DNA of 64,000 nucleotides from Streptomyces sp. NBC_01471 (GTDB lineage Bacteria > Actinomycetota > Actinomycetes > Streptomycetales > Streptomycetaceae): NCBI RefSeq assembly GCF_041438865.1, contig NZ_CP109450.1, positions 1,777,001-1,841,000 on the forward strand, read 5' to 3'. Positions 1 to 7,734 of this stretch are shown piece after piece. Numbering within the stretch: position 1 is the stretch's first letter; the number at the start of each line of letters is the position of its first letter. Below the pieces are notes generated by a model. The model was given only the letters and a program-made list of their open reading frames with translations, did no database searches and was not told where the DNA came from. The position numbers and the translations under genes were made by a program.

Positions 1-424
1 CGATCTCACCGGTGCGCTCGAAGTCGCAGTCGATCTTGTACCGGGCGACGGCCTCCTCGATGGCGTCGAGGTTGCGCGCGCCCAGCTCCTCCAGCTGCTT
101 GATCTCACCGGGCCATCGTTCGAGACCGTTGGCGAGACCGTGGGTCAGCGATGCGGCGCAGAAGCCGCCGTTGCGGCCCGAAGCGGCCCAGCCCACCTCG
201 TGGCCCTCGATGAGGACGACGTCCAGGCCGGGGTCGCGCTCCTTGGCGCGCAGCGCGGTCCACAGTCCGCTGTAGCCGCCGCCCACGACGAGGAGGTCGC
301 AGCTGACGTCCCCGGTGAGGGCGGGCAGGACGGCCGGCTTGCCGGGGTCCTCCAGCCAGAACGACACCGGCTCGGCGTCGGCGAGCGATGCGGCAAGGGC
401 ACGGGTCATGGCAGCTGCGGCCAT
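1..424 (-). CDS. FAD-dependent amine oxidoreductase, N-terminal part (3' end beyond window)
   Basis: I translated this from the minus strand; the frame stays open to the window edge. The first ~140 residues contain a dinucleotide-binding motif (LLVVGGGYSGLWTAL) followed by acidic ends of a Rossmann fold (DVVLIEGHEVGWAASGRNGG), typical of DAO/PuuB-type flavin amine oxidases that bind FAD and oxidise a C-N bond. The ATG at 424 is preceded by AAGGAG eight bases upstream; a second in-frame ATG lies at 409. The gene follows potC by 24 bases, so it is probably the last gene of the polyamine operon, oxidising putrescine or gamma-glutamylputrescine to the aldehyde used by the dehydrogenase at 4731-6236. 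The substrate is inferred from context only, and the C-terminal half is not visible. Confidence 0.85.
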   Translation of the reverse strand, partial: MAAAAMTRALAASLADAEPVSFWLEDPGKPAVLPALTGDVSCDLLVVGGGYSGLWTALRAKERDPGLDVVLIEGHEVGWAASGRNGGFCAASLTHGLANGLERWPGEIKQLEELGARNLDAIEEAVARYKIDCDFERTGEI

Positions 425-448
425 GGGTTCCACTCCTTCGGGTCCTGC

Positions 449-1258
449 TCAGTGCGGTGTGCTGTTCTTCCGGCGGTTGCTGACGAGCTGGCCGCCGAGG
501 ACCACCAGCACCGCGATGACGAACATCGCCGTGCCGATGACGTTGATCTGTACAGGGGTACCGCGCTGCGCCGATCCCCAGACGTACATGGGGAAGGTCA
601 CGGTCGACCCCGCGTTGAAGTTGGTGATGATGAAGTCGTCGAAGGACAGCGAGAAGGCGAGCAGCGCGCCCGCCGCGATCCCGGGCGACACGATCGGCAG
701 GGTGACCCGCAGGAAGGTCTGCACCGGGCTCGCGTAGAGATCGCGCGCGGCTTCTTCCAGCCGCGGGTCCATCGACATCACTCGGGCCTTGACCGCCGTG
801 ACCACGAAGCTCAGGCAGAACATGATGTGCGCGATGAGGATGGTCCAGAAGCCCAGCTGGGCACCCATGTTGAGGAACAGGGTGAGCAGCGAGGCGGCCA
901 TCACGACCTCGGGCATGGCCATCGGCAGGAAGATCAGCGAGTTGATCGCGCCGCGCGCCCTGAACCGGTAGCGGACCAGCGCGAAGGCGATCATCGTGCC
1001 GAGCACGGTGGAGCCGATCGTCGCCCAGACGGCGATCTCCAGCGAGAGGTTCAGCGAGCCGCACATGTCGGCGACCCCGCAGGGGTCCTTCCAGGCGTCC
1101 AGCGAGAACCGCTGCCAGCTGATGTTGAAGCGCCCGTTGGGCTTGTTGAAGGAGAAGACCATCACGACGACGTTGGGCAGGATCAGATAAGCGAGGGTGA
1201 TCAGCCCGGCGACGGTGACGAGATGGCGGCGCAGCCAGCGCGTGGAGTTCCTCAGCAT
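449..1258 (-). CDS. potC: Spermidine/putrescine ABC transporter permease, PotC-like
   Basis: This is a 269-aa inner-membrane permease with about six hydrophobic segments; the first follows a short basic N-terminus. The cytoplasmic EAA loop that docks on the ATPase reads EAARDLYASP in the C-terminal half, as in the PotC group of polyamine and related ABC importers. The length is normal for PotC. Its ATG overlaps the stop of the upstream permease by one base (TGATG), a sign of translational coupling in the order potA-potB-potC. With PotB it would form the channel for polyamine import. Substrate choice rests on the PotD partner and the neighbouring amine-catabolic enzymes, not on the permease itself. 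Confidence 0.9.
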   Translation of the reverse strand: MLRNSTRWLRRHLVTVAGLITLAYLILPNVVVMVFSFNKPNGRFNISWQRFSLDAWKDPCGVADMCGSLNLSLEIAVWATIGSTVLGTMIAFALVRYRFRARGAINSLIFLPMAMPEVVMAASLLTLFLNMGAQLGFWTILIAHIMFCLSFVVTAVKARVMSMDPRLEEAARDLYASPVQTFLRVTLPIVSPGIAAGALLAFSLSFDDFIITNFNAGSTVTFPMYVWGSAQRGTPVQINVIGTAMFVIAVLVVLGGQLVSNRRKNSTPH

Positions 1259-2190
1259 CAGACCAGGTCCTCCGTGCCGGCTCGGCGGATGTAGACGGTG
1301 ACCATGATCAGCACGATCGCCATGAGGATGAAGGAGAGCGCGGCGGCCGTCGGGTAGTCGAGCACCCGCAGGAACTGCGACTGGATGACGCTGCCGACCA
1401 TCTTGGTGTCGGTCGAGCCGAGAAGTTCGGAGTTGACGTAGTCACCGGCCGCCGGGATGAAGGTGAGCAGGGTGCCGGAGACGACGCCGGGCATCGAGAG
1501 CGGGAAGGTCACCTTGCGGAAGGTGGTGGCCGGGGTGGCGTAGAGGTCGCCCGCCGCTTCGTGCAGCCGTCCGTCGATACGCTCCAGCGAGGTGTAGAGC
1601 GGCAGGATCATGAACGGCAGGAAGTTGTAGGTGAGTCCGCAGACCACGGCCATGGGGGTGGCCAGCACCCGGCTGCCGTCGGTCCAGCCGAGCCAGCTGG
1701 TCACGTCGAGGATGTGCAGGGTGTTCAGGACCCCCACGACCGGGCCGCCGTCGGCGAGGATCGTCTTCCAGGCGAGCGTGCGGATCAGGAAGCTGGTGAA
1801 GAACGGCGCGATGACCAGGATCAGCACCAGATTGCGCCAGCGGCCCGCCTTGAAGGCGATGAGGTACGAGAGCGGGTAGCCCAGCAGCAGACAGAGGACC
1901 GTCGCCGTGCCCGCGTACAGCAGGGAGCGTATGAACTGCGGGTAGTACTCGTGCAGGGCGTCCCAGTACGTCTGGAAGTGCCAGGTGACCTGGAAGCCGT
2001 CCTCCAGCGAACCGGTCTGCACGGACGTCGAGGCCTGGTAGATCATCGGCAGGGCGAAGAAGACCACCAGCCAGATGATGCCGGGGAGCAGCAGCCAGTA
2101 CGGTACGAGCCGCTTGCGGACGGGCGGCTTGCGTACGGCGCCGGACTCCGCCGCGGGGGCCTCGGCGGGCGGGGCCTCGGTGACGCTCAC
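1258..2190 (-). CDS. potB: Spermidine/putrescine ABC transporter permease, PotB-like
   Basis: This is a 310-aa membrane permease, the PotB partner of the next gene. A ~35-residue Ala/Pro-rich cytoplasmic N-terminus precedes the first membrane segment (WLLLPGIIWLVVFFALPMIY), and the EAA loop reads EAAGDLYATP. The start codon overlaps the end of potA by four bases (ATGA) and the stop overlaps the start of potC, so the three genes are translationally coupled. The PotB/PotC pair would form the translocation pore receiving polyamine from the lipoprotein encoded at 3465-4712. Related Fe3+ or sulfate permeases look similar; the assignment to polyamines comes from the whole operon. Confidence 0.9.
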   Translation of the reverse strand: MSVTEAPPAEAPAAESGAVRKPPVRKRLVPYWLLLPGIIWLVVFFALPMIYQASTSVQTGSLEDGFQVTWHFQTYWDALHEYYPQFIRSLLYAGTATVLCLLLGYPLSYLIAFKAGRWRNLVLILVIAPFFTSFLIRTLAWKTILADGGPVVGVLNTLHILDVTSWLGWTDGSRVLATPMAVVCGLTYNFLPFMILPLYTSLERIDGRLHEAAGDLYATPATTFRKVTFPLSMPGVVSGTLLTFIPAAGDYVNSELLGSTDTKMVGSVIQSQFLRVLDYPTAAALSFILMAIVLIMVTVYIRRAGTEDLV

Positions 2191-3341
2191 GCGGCCTCCT
2201 CGGCACTTGCGTCCGCCTTGCCCGCGTCGACGGCCTGGCCGGCGTCGAGGCCGAACGAGTGCCCGGGGTTCCAGTGCAGGACGACATCGGCGCCCGGGGA
2301 CAGCCGGGAGTCGCGCTCGACGTTCTGTACGTAGACCTCAAGACCGGTGCAGACGGGGCTGTCGATGACGTACTGCGTGGAGACCCCGATGAAGCTGGAG
2401 TCGGCTATCCGCCCGGTGATGCGGTTGCGTCCCTCCGCTATCTCCGCCGCGTCGTCCGCGTGCGCCAGGGCGATCTTCTCCGGCCGCACCCCGACGAGCA
2501 GCTTGCCACCACTGCTGGTGGCGGCCGTACACCGGTCGGCGGGCAGCCGGAGCCTGGCCCCCGACGCGAGGACGGTGATGTCGGCCCCGGCCTCGACGAC
2601 TTCGGCCTCGATGAGGTTCGAGGTGCCGAGGAAGTTCGCGACGAAGGTGGTGTCCGGGTTCTCGTAGAGCTCGGCGGGCGCGCCCAGCTGCTCGACCCGG
2701 CCGCCGTTCATCACCGCGACGGTGTCGGCCATGGTCATGGCCTCCTCCTGGTCGTGGGTGACATGGACGAAGGTGATGCCGACCTCGGTCTGGATGCGCT
2801 TGAGCTCCAGCTGCATCTGGCGGCGCAGCTTGAGGTCGAGGGCGCCGAGCGGTTCGTCGAGCAGCAGCACCTGCGGGTGGTTGATGAGCGCCCTGGCGAC
2901 GGCGACGCGCTGCTGCTGGCCTCCGGAGAGCTGGTGCGGTTTGCGGTGCGCGAAGTCCCCGAGCTGAACGAGGTCGAGCATGTCGCCGACCTGCTTCTTG
3001 ACGGACTTGATGCCGCGCCTGCGCAGGCCGAAGGCGATGTTCTCGGTCACGTCGAGGTGCGGGAAGAGCGCGTACGACTGGAAGACCGTGTTGACCGGGC
3101 GTTTGTACGGGGGCAGATCGGTGACATCCCGGTCGCCGAGCCGGACGGTGCCGGTGGTCGGGTCCTCCAGGCCGGCGATCATCCGCAGGGTGGTGGTCTT
3201 CCCGCAGCCGGAGGCGCCGAGGAGCGCGAAGAAGGAGCCCTGCGGGACGGTCAGATCCAGCGGGTGCACCGCGGTGAACGACCCGTAGGTCTTGCTGATC
3301 CCGGCGAGACGGACGTCGCCGCCTTCATTCGTCTGTGTCAT
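2187..3341 (-). CDS. potA: Spermidine/putrescine ABC transporter ATPase, PotA-like
   Basis: This 384-aa ATPase drives the polyamine importer. Visible motifs are Walker A GASGCGKTT (residues 42-50), signature LSGGQQQR (138-145), Walker B LLLDEP (159-164) and the H-switch in FVHVTHD. A C-terminal extension of about 130 residues fits the TOBE/OB regulatory domain of the PotA/MalK/CysA group, so the length is normal. The stop overlaps the potB start by four bases. The 123-base gap to potD upstream contains short GC-rich repeats around AGCGCT but no gene. Assignment to polyamines rather than another substrate is by operon context. Confidence 0.92.
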   Translation of the reverse strand: MTQTNEGGDVRLAGISKTYGSFTAVHPLDLTVPQGSFFALLGASGCGKTTTLRMIAGLEDPTTGTVRLGDRDVTDLPPYKRPVNTVFQSYALFPHLDVTENIAFGLRRRGIKSVKKQVGDMLDLVQLGDFAHRKPHQLSGGQQQRVAVARALINHPQVLLLDEPLGALDLKLRRQMQLELKRIQTEVGITFVHVTHDQEEAMTMADTVAVMNGGRVEQLGAPAELYENPDTTFVANFLGTSNLIEAEVVEAGADITVLASGARLRLPADRCTAATSSGGKLLVGVRPEKIALAHADDAAEIAEGRNRITGRIADSSFIGVSTQYVIDSPVCTGLEVYVQNVERDSRLSPGADVVLHWNPGHSFGLDAGQAVDAGKADASAEEAA

Positions 3342-3398
3342 GGGTACGGTCCCGGGGGTTCGTGGGAACAGAGGAGAGCAGAGGCAGATGGGGAGGCT

Positions 3399-3441
3399 GG
3401 AGCGCTGAGGGGGGAGCGCTGGGGCGGGGAGCGCTGGGGCG
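3399..3441. repeat. Three short direct repeats around AGCGCT between potD and potA
   Basis: The palindrome AGCGCT occurs at 3401-3406, 3415-3420 and 3430-3435, each copy embedded in GGAGCGCTGRGGSG-like sequence with 14-15 base spacing. It lies in the 123-base gap between potD and potA on the same transcript. It could be replication slippage or an mRNA element affecting processing between the two cistrons. No function is established. Confidence 0.5.
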
Positions 3442-3464
3442 GCGAGCTGTCGCGCGGTGCGGGG

Positions 3465-4712
3465 TCAGGCCCCGATGAGCCGGGAGAACTTCTCCTCGTA
3501 CGCCGTCTCTTCCTTGCTGGAGAGCGAGCGGAAGGCGTGTGACCGGGCGGCCATCGCCTTGTCGGGGAGGATCAGCTGATCGGCCGCCAGCTTGGGATCG
3601 ATCTTCGCGAGCTCCGCGCGGACACCGTCCACCGGGGAGAGGTAGTTGGTGTACGCGGTGAGCTTCGCGGCGACGGCGGGCTCGTAGTAGTAGTCCATCA
3701 GCCGTTCGGCGTTGGAGGTGTGGCGGGCCCTGGCCGGGACCATCATGTTGTCGCTGGACGTCATGTATCCGGCGGCGGGGATGGCGTATTCGACGTGCGG
3801 GTTGTCGTTCCGGAGCTGGGTGATGTCACCGCCCCACGCGACGCAGGCGGCGATGTCGCCCTTGTCCAGGTCGCTGATGTAGTCGTTGCCGGTGAAGCGG
3901 CGTATCTGCTTGGTGTCGACGCCCTTCTGGAGGCGGCCGATCGCGGCGTCGTAGTCGGCGTCGGTGACCTTCGCCGGGTCCTTGCCCATGTCGAGCAGGG
4001 TCATGCCGACCGAGTCGCGCATCTCCGAGAGGAAGCCCACCCGCCCCTTGAGCCTGGGGTCGTCGAGGAGCTGGGTGACGGAGTCGACCTTGCGGCCGCC
4101 GGTCGCCTTGGTGTTGTAGGCGATGACGGTGGGGATACCGGCCCAGGGGTACGAGTAGGCGCGGCCCGGGTCCCAGTCGGGGGTGCGGAACTGCTCGGAG
4201 AGGTTCGCGTACGCGTGCGGGAGCAGCGACGGGTCCAGCCGCTCGACCCAGCCGAACCGGATCAGCCGGGCGGCCAGCCAGTCGGTCAGGATGATGATGT
4301 CCCGTCCGGTGTCCTGGCCGGCCGCGAGCTGCGGCTTGATCTTGCCGAAGAACTCGACGTTGTCGTTGATGTCCTCGGTGTACTTGACCCTGATCCCGGT
4401 GCGCCTGGTGAACGCCTCCAGGGTGGGCCGGTGCTTTCCGTCGTCGCTGACGTCCATGTACTCGGTCCAGTTGGAGAAGTTGATCACCTTCTCCGCGGCC
4501 GAGTGGTCACTGGTGGCCGGGGCCCCGCCGTCGCGTTTGGCCGCGGGGATGCCGCAGCCGGTGAGGGCGGCGAGGCCGCCGAGCGTGAGAGCGCCCGCAC
4601 CCGTGGCGCGCAGCAGCGACCTGCGGGTGACTGACCCTCCGCCACGGGCCAGAGTGCGGCGGGCGGCGGCCAGCTGGGCCGGGGAGAGACGGTCTGGCTC
4701 GAACTGCTCCAT
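3465..4712 (-). CDS. potD: Polyamine-binding Tat lipoprotein, PotD-like
   Basis: This 415-aa extracellular solute-binding lipoprotein captures putrescine/spermidine for PotABC. A twin-arginine motif TRRSLLR (about 29-35) is followed by a hydrophobic stretch and a lipobox LTGC, with acylated Cys53, so it is probably exported folded by Tat and anchored on the outer face of the membrane. The mature part carries PotD-type sequence (FSNWTEYMD near its start, TGNDYISDLDKGDIA in the middle). Length matches the family allowing for an unusually long, ~28-residue pre-RR extension. It lies 18 bases downstream of the aldehyde dehydrogenase gene and upstream of potA, in one operon. A paralogue is encoded at 12002-13180. 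Confidence 0.92.
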   Translation of the reverse strand: MEQFEPDRLSPAQLAAARRTLARGGGSVTRRSLLRATGAGALTLGGLAALTGCGIPAAKRDGGAPATSDHSAAEKVINFSNWTEYMDVSDDGKHRPTLEAFTRRTGIRVKYTEDINDNVEFFGKIKPQLAAGQDTGRDIIILTDWLAARLIRFGWVERLDPSLLPHAYANLSEQFRTPDWDPGRAYSYPWAGIPTVIAYNTKATGGRKVDSVTQLLDDPRLKGRVGFLSEMRDSVGMTLLDMGKDPAKVTDADYDAAIGRLQKGVDTKQIRRFTGNDYISDLDKGDIAACVAWGGDITQLRNDNPHVEYAIPAAGYMTSSDNMMVPARARHTSNAERLMDYYYEPAVAAKLTAYTNYLSPVDGVRAELAKIDPKLAADQLILPDKAMAARSHAFRSLSSKEETAYEEKFSRLIGA

Positions 4713-4730
4713 GGGCTCGGTGCCCTTTCC

Positions 4731-6236
4731 TTATCGGTCCCCGAAGATCGTGCGGTGCCAGTCCTTGCGGGCCACCGCAGTGTTGTCGTACATGACGTGC
4801 TTGACCTGTGTGTACTCCTCGAACGAGTACACCGACATGTCCTTGCCGAAGCCGCTTGCCTTGTAACCGCCGTGCGGCATCTCGCTGATGATCGGAATGT
4901 GGTCGTTGACCCAGACGCAGCCGGCCTGGATCTCGCGGGTCGCGCGGTTCGCCCGGAAGACGTCCCGGGTCCAGGCGGACGAGGCCAGTCCGTACGGGGT
5001 GTCGTTGGCGAGGGCGATGCCTTCGTCGTCGGAGTCGAAGGGCAGCACGACCAGGACCGGGCCGAAGATCTCGGCCTGGACGATCTCGCTGTCCTGGGCG
5101 GCATCGGCGATGAGGGTGGGGAGGTAGTAGGCGCCGTCGATCTCGGGCGCCTCGCCGCCGGTGACCACGCGGGCGGTGTCCCTGGCCCGGTCCACGAAGG
5201 CCGCGACCCGGTCGCGCTGGGCGTAGCTGATCAGCGGGCCGATGTCGGTCGACTCGTCGAAGGGGTCACCGATGCGGAGGGTGCCCATCAGTTCGGCGAC
5301 GCCCTGGACGAAGGCCTCGTACAGCGGGCGCTGGACGTAGGCGCGGGTGGCGGCTGTGCAGTCCTGGCCGGTGTTGATGAGCGAACCCGCGACCGCGCCG
5401 TGCACGGCGGCTTCCAGATCGGCGTCGTCGAAGACGAGGAAGGGGGCCTTGCCGCCGAGTTCGAGGTGGATCCGCTTGACGGTCGCGGTGGCGATCTCGG
5501 CGACGCGCTTGCCGACCTGGGTCGAGCCGGTGAAGGAGGTCATGACCACGTCCGGGTGGCCCACCAGGTGTTCGCCCGCCTCCGCGCCGAGGCCGTTGAC
5601 GATGTTGACGACCCCGTCGGGGATGCCCGCCTCGGTGGCCGCCTGCGCGAACATCAACGAGGTCAGCGGGGTGATCTCGGCGGGCTTCAGGACGATGGTG
5701 TTGCCGGCGGCGATGGCCGGGAGGACCTTCCAGGCGGCCATCTGGAGCGGGTAGTTCCAGGGAGCGATGGAACCGACCACGCCGATCGCCTCACGGCGGA
5801 CGTACGACGTGTGGTCCCCGCTGTACTCGCCGGCCGACTGGCCCTGGAGCTGGCGAGCGGCGCCCGCGAAGAAGGAGGCGTTGTCGACGGTGCCCGGCAC
5901 GTCGAACTCACGGCTCAGTTTGATCGGCTTGCCGCACTGGAGGGACTCCGCGTAGGCGAACTCCTCGGCGCGCTCGGCGAGCACGGCCGCGAAGCGGTGC
6001 AGCGCGTCGGAGCGTTCGCCCGGGGTGGCCCCGGCCCAGCCGGGGAAGGCCGCGCGGGCCGCCGCGACGGCGGCGTCGACGTCGGCGGTGCCCGCCGGCG
6101 CGTAGCTGAACACCACCTCGCCGGTGGCGGGGTTCACGACGTCCTGGGTCCGCCCTGATGTACCGGGGCGCAGCTGCCCGCCGATGTACTGTGCGCCGGC
6201 CGCGAAGCGGTCCCGCACCTGGAAGCTGTTGACCAT
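4731..6236 (-). CDS. Gamma-aminobutyraldehyde dehydrogenase (NAD-dependent aldehyde dehydrogenase)
   Basis: This 501-aa ALDH-superfamily enzyme probably oxidises 4-aminobutyraldehyde (or a gamma-glutamyl derivative) to GABA during putrescine breakdown. Catalytic Glu259 lies in HLELGGKAP, nucleophile Cys293 in TGQDCTA, and the NAD-binding FTGSTQVG at 235-242. I chose the ATG at 6236 because GGAGAG lies seven bases upstream; a TTG at 6257 would add seven residues without a better site. It is the first gene of the minus-strand operon ald-potD-potABC-FAD oxidase. A promoter-like pair and a perfect 10-base gapped inverted repeat lie just upstream. It resembles the second dehydrogenase at 13367-14806. 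Betaine-aldehyde dehydrogenase activity is an alternative. Confidence 0.88.
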   Translation of the reverse strand: MVNSFQVRDRFAAGAQYIGGQLRPGTSGRTQDVVNPATGEVVFSYAPAGTADVDAAVAAARAAFPGWAGATPGERSDALHRFAAVLAERAEEFAYAESLQCGKPIKLSREFDVPGTVDNASFFAGAARQLQGQSAGEYSGDHTSYVRREAIGVVGSIAPWNYPLQMAAWKVLPAIAAGNTIVLKPAEITPLTSLMFAQAATEAGIPDGVVNIVNGLGAEAGEHLVGHPDVVMTSFTGSTQVGKRVAEIATATVKRIHLELGGKAPFLVFDDADLEAAVHGAVAGSLINTGQDCTAATRAYVQRPLYEAFVQGVAELMGTLRIGDPFDESTDIGPLISYAQRDRVAAFVDRARDTARVVTGGEAPEIDGAYYLPTLIADAAQDSEIVQAEIFGPVLVVLPFDSDDEGIALANDTPYGLASSAWTRDVFRANRATREIQAGCVWVNDHIPIISEMPHGGYKASGFGKDMSVYSFEEYTQVKHVMYDNTAVARKDWHRTIFGDR

Positions 6237-6274
6237 CGTGCTCTCTCCGTAGCTCAAGCTCGAATTGAGTGCCG

Positions 6275-6303
6275 ATCCTGGCAGAGCGATAGTTCATCAA
6301 CAA
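6275..6303 (-). promoter_or_regulatory. Candidate promoter of the polyamine operon
   Basis: On the minus strand, TTGTTG (6298-6303) and CAGGAT (6275-6280) are separated by exactly 17 bases. They resemble the Streptomyces housekeeping consensus (TTGAC / TAGGAT). The pair lies about 40-70 bases before the dehydrogenase start and immediately downstream of the gapped inverted repeat at 6306-6341. Prediction from sequence only. Confidence 0.4.
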
Positions 6304-6305
6304 GT

Positions 6306-6341
6306 GATTCCGTTGTTTCCTTTTGGTTACGCAACGGAATC
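6306..6341. promoter_or_regulatory. Perfect 10-bp inverted repeat, candidate Lrp/AsnC operator (site A)
   Basis: GATTCCGTTG at 6306-6315 is exactly complementary to CAACGGAATC at 6332-6341, with a 16-base AT-richer spacer. It abuts the predicted -35 box of the polyamine operon, a position typical of activators. Half-sites with the same 26-base offset occur at 14961-14996, next to an Lrp/AsnC regulator gene. The link to that regulator is inference. Confidence 0.5.
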
Positions 6342-6781
6342 GGTGGACCATGTGTCGCGTGGGCCGGAAAATCCACGACGGAGTGTCCGTGGCGGCTGCC
6401 GGACTCCCGTGCATGGAGCACGGCTGAGAGCCTGCCGGGCAGGCCGGCCACGGGGAGCGGATCGTGTTCCCGCACATCCGGGGCGCCCCGCGTGGCGGGG
6501 ACGGGGCATCGGACCGGGCAGTCCGAGCCGGTGGCGGCCATCACCCTCCGTGGCCGACGGCATGCGGTACGCCATGGTGGAGCCCTGGATACCGGCCGTC
6601 GGGGAGTGGCTGCGCACGGCTGTCGCCGCGGGCCGACCGCGGGCACCGCGCGGCGGGACGGCCGGAGTCCACCCGGTGGTGCCGGCGGCGGCGCTGCCCG
6701 GGCGAGCGGGGCCGCCCGGGACAGTTCTCAGTGCCCTCGTCTCCGTGGCCAGGTCTCAGGCCGTATGTCCATGGCCGTGTC
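6342..6781. other. Intergenic stretch without recognisable gene
   Basis: These ~440 bases between the polyamine operon promoter and the DUF4190 gene contain no open frame with convincing codon use or family resemblance. Near the far end, CCCGGGCG (6697-6704) and CGCCCGGG (6713-6720) can form an 8-bp stem that might terminate the DUF4190 transcript; there is no T-run. Confidence 0.5.
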
Positions 6782-7627
6782 TCAGTGGTCGGCGCCGACG
6801 ACGAGGGAGCTCGGGTAGGTGTTGCCGCCGCTGCCGTAGTCGGGGGTGGAGTCGTGCGCGTTCGAGATGCCCCAGATGACCACGCTGAGGAACGTGGCGC
6901 TGACCACGATGCCGATGGGGCCCAGGATGATCCCGGCGAGCGCCATCCCACCGTTGTTCGCCTCACCGCGGTTGGCTCGCTTGCGGCCGAGGATGCCGAA
7001 GATCAGGGCGAGCGTCCCCAGGATGATGCCGAGACCCCAGGCGCAGAAGACGACCACGCTGAGGATGCCGAGCACCAGCGCGGCCACTCCGTAGCCGTTG
7101 GCGGGTCCCTGCTGCATGGTGTTCCAGCCGCCCTGGCCGCCGTACCCCGGATAGCCGGGGTATCCGGGCCGGCCGGACTGCCCCGGGTATCCGTAGGGGG
7201 CGGGTCCCTGCGGGCCGGGGGCGGCACCCGGATAGGAGGGGTAGCCGTAGGTGCCGGGAGCGCCCTGTACCGGACCGTTCGGCCCCGGGCCGGCAAGGCC
7301 CGGACCGTTCGGAGCGATCGGCGGGGGCGGTACGGATCCGGGGGGCGGGTACCCGGGAGGCGCGAACCCCGGGGGCACGGGACCCTGCTGCCCCGGGATG
7401 TGCGGGCCCGGCGTCTGCTGCCCGGGAGCCGGCTGAGCGGATCCCGGCTGTCCGGCACCGGGGGCGGCGCTCGGCATGGCCGTGACCGTCTGCTGGTCGT
7501 GCACCGGGTCGCGCGGCGTCCGCGGCTGGTCCGTCTGCTTGTCCAGCGGCACCTTCGGCTCGGGCGGCGCCCATGGATCTCTCGGCGGCTCGGGATCCCC
7601 CGAAGGGCGTGGTGCGTTGTCTGACAT
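6782..7627 (-). CDS. DUF4190 domain membrane protein with proline-rich N-terminus
   Basis: This protein of about 281 aa has a long disordered first half very rich in Pro, Gly and Gln (repeated PGQ, PPG and GYP steps) and a C-terminal membrane unit. Two hydrophobic segments are clear (VAALVLGILSVVVFCAWGLG and the MALAGIILGPIGIVVSATFL region), separated by a short basic loop GRKRANRGE, which is the DUF4190 pattern. The tail after the last segment is short. The ATG at 7627 follows a GGGGGAGG element; an in-frame ATG 27 bases upstream lacks one. It stands alone, divergent from the deaminase gene. The function is unknown; such proteins are common in actinomycete envelopes. Confidence 0.8.
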   Translation of the reverse strand: MSDNAPRPSGDPEPPRDPWAPPEPKVPLDKQTDQPRTPRDPVHDQQTVTAMPSAAPGAGQPGSAQPAPGQQTPGPHIPGQQGPVPPGFAPPGYPPPGSVPPPPIAPNGPGLAGPGPNGPVQGAPGTYGYPSYPGAAPGPQGPAPYGYPGQSGRPGYPGYPGYGGQGGWNTMQQGPANGYGVAALVLGILSVVVFCAWGLGIILGTLALIFGILGRKRANRGEANNGGMALAGIILGPIGIVVSATFLSVVIWGISNAHDSTPDYGSGGNTYPSSLVVGADH

Positions 7628-7734
7628 GGGCCTCCCCCATCCTCGGCTCGTCATGCTAGAGCCTGTGTGCGAGGCTCCGGTCCCCGCCTACGATGTTCCC
7701 GACCAGCAGAACTCGCCGTACCCCGGAGGACCCG

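Noticed and set aside
6697..6720. Insertion sequence ends or attachment site near the DUF4190 gene
   Set aside because: The 8-bp stem is an isolated GC hairpin; there are no target duplications, transposase or tRNA nearby.
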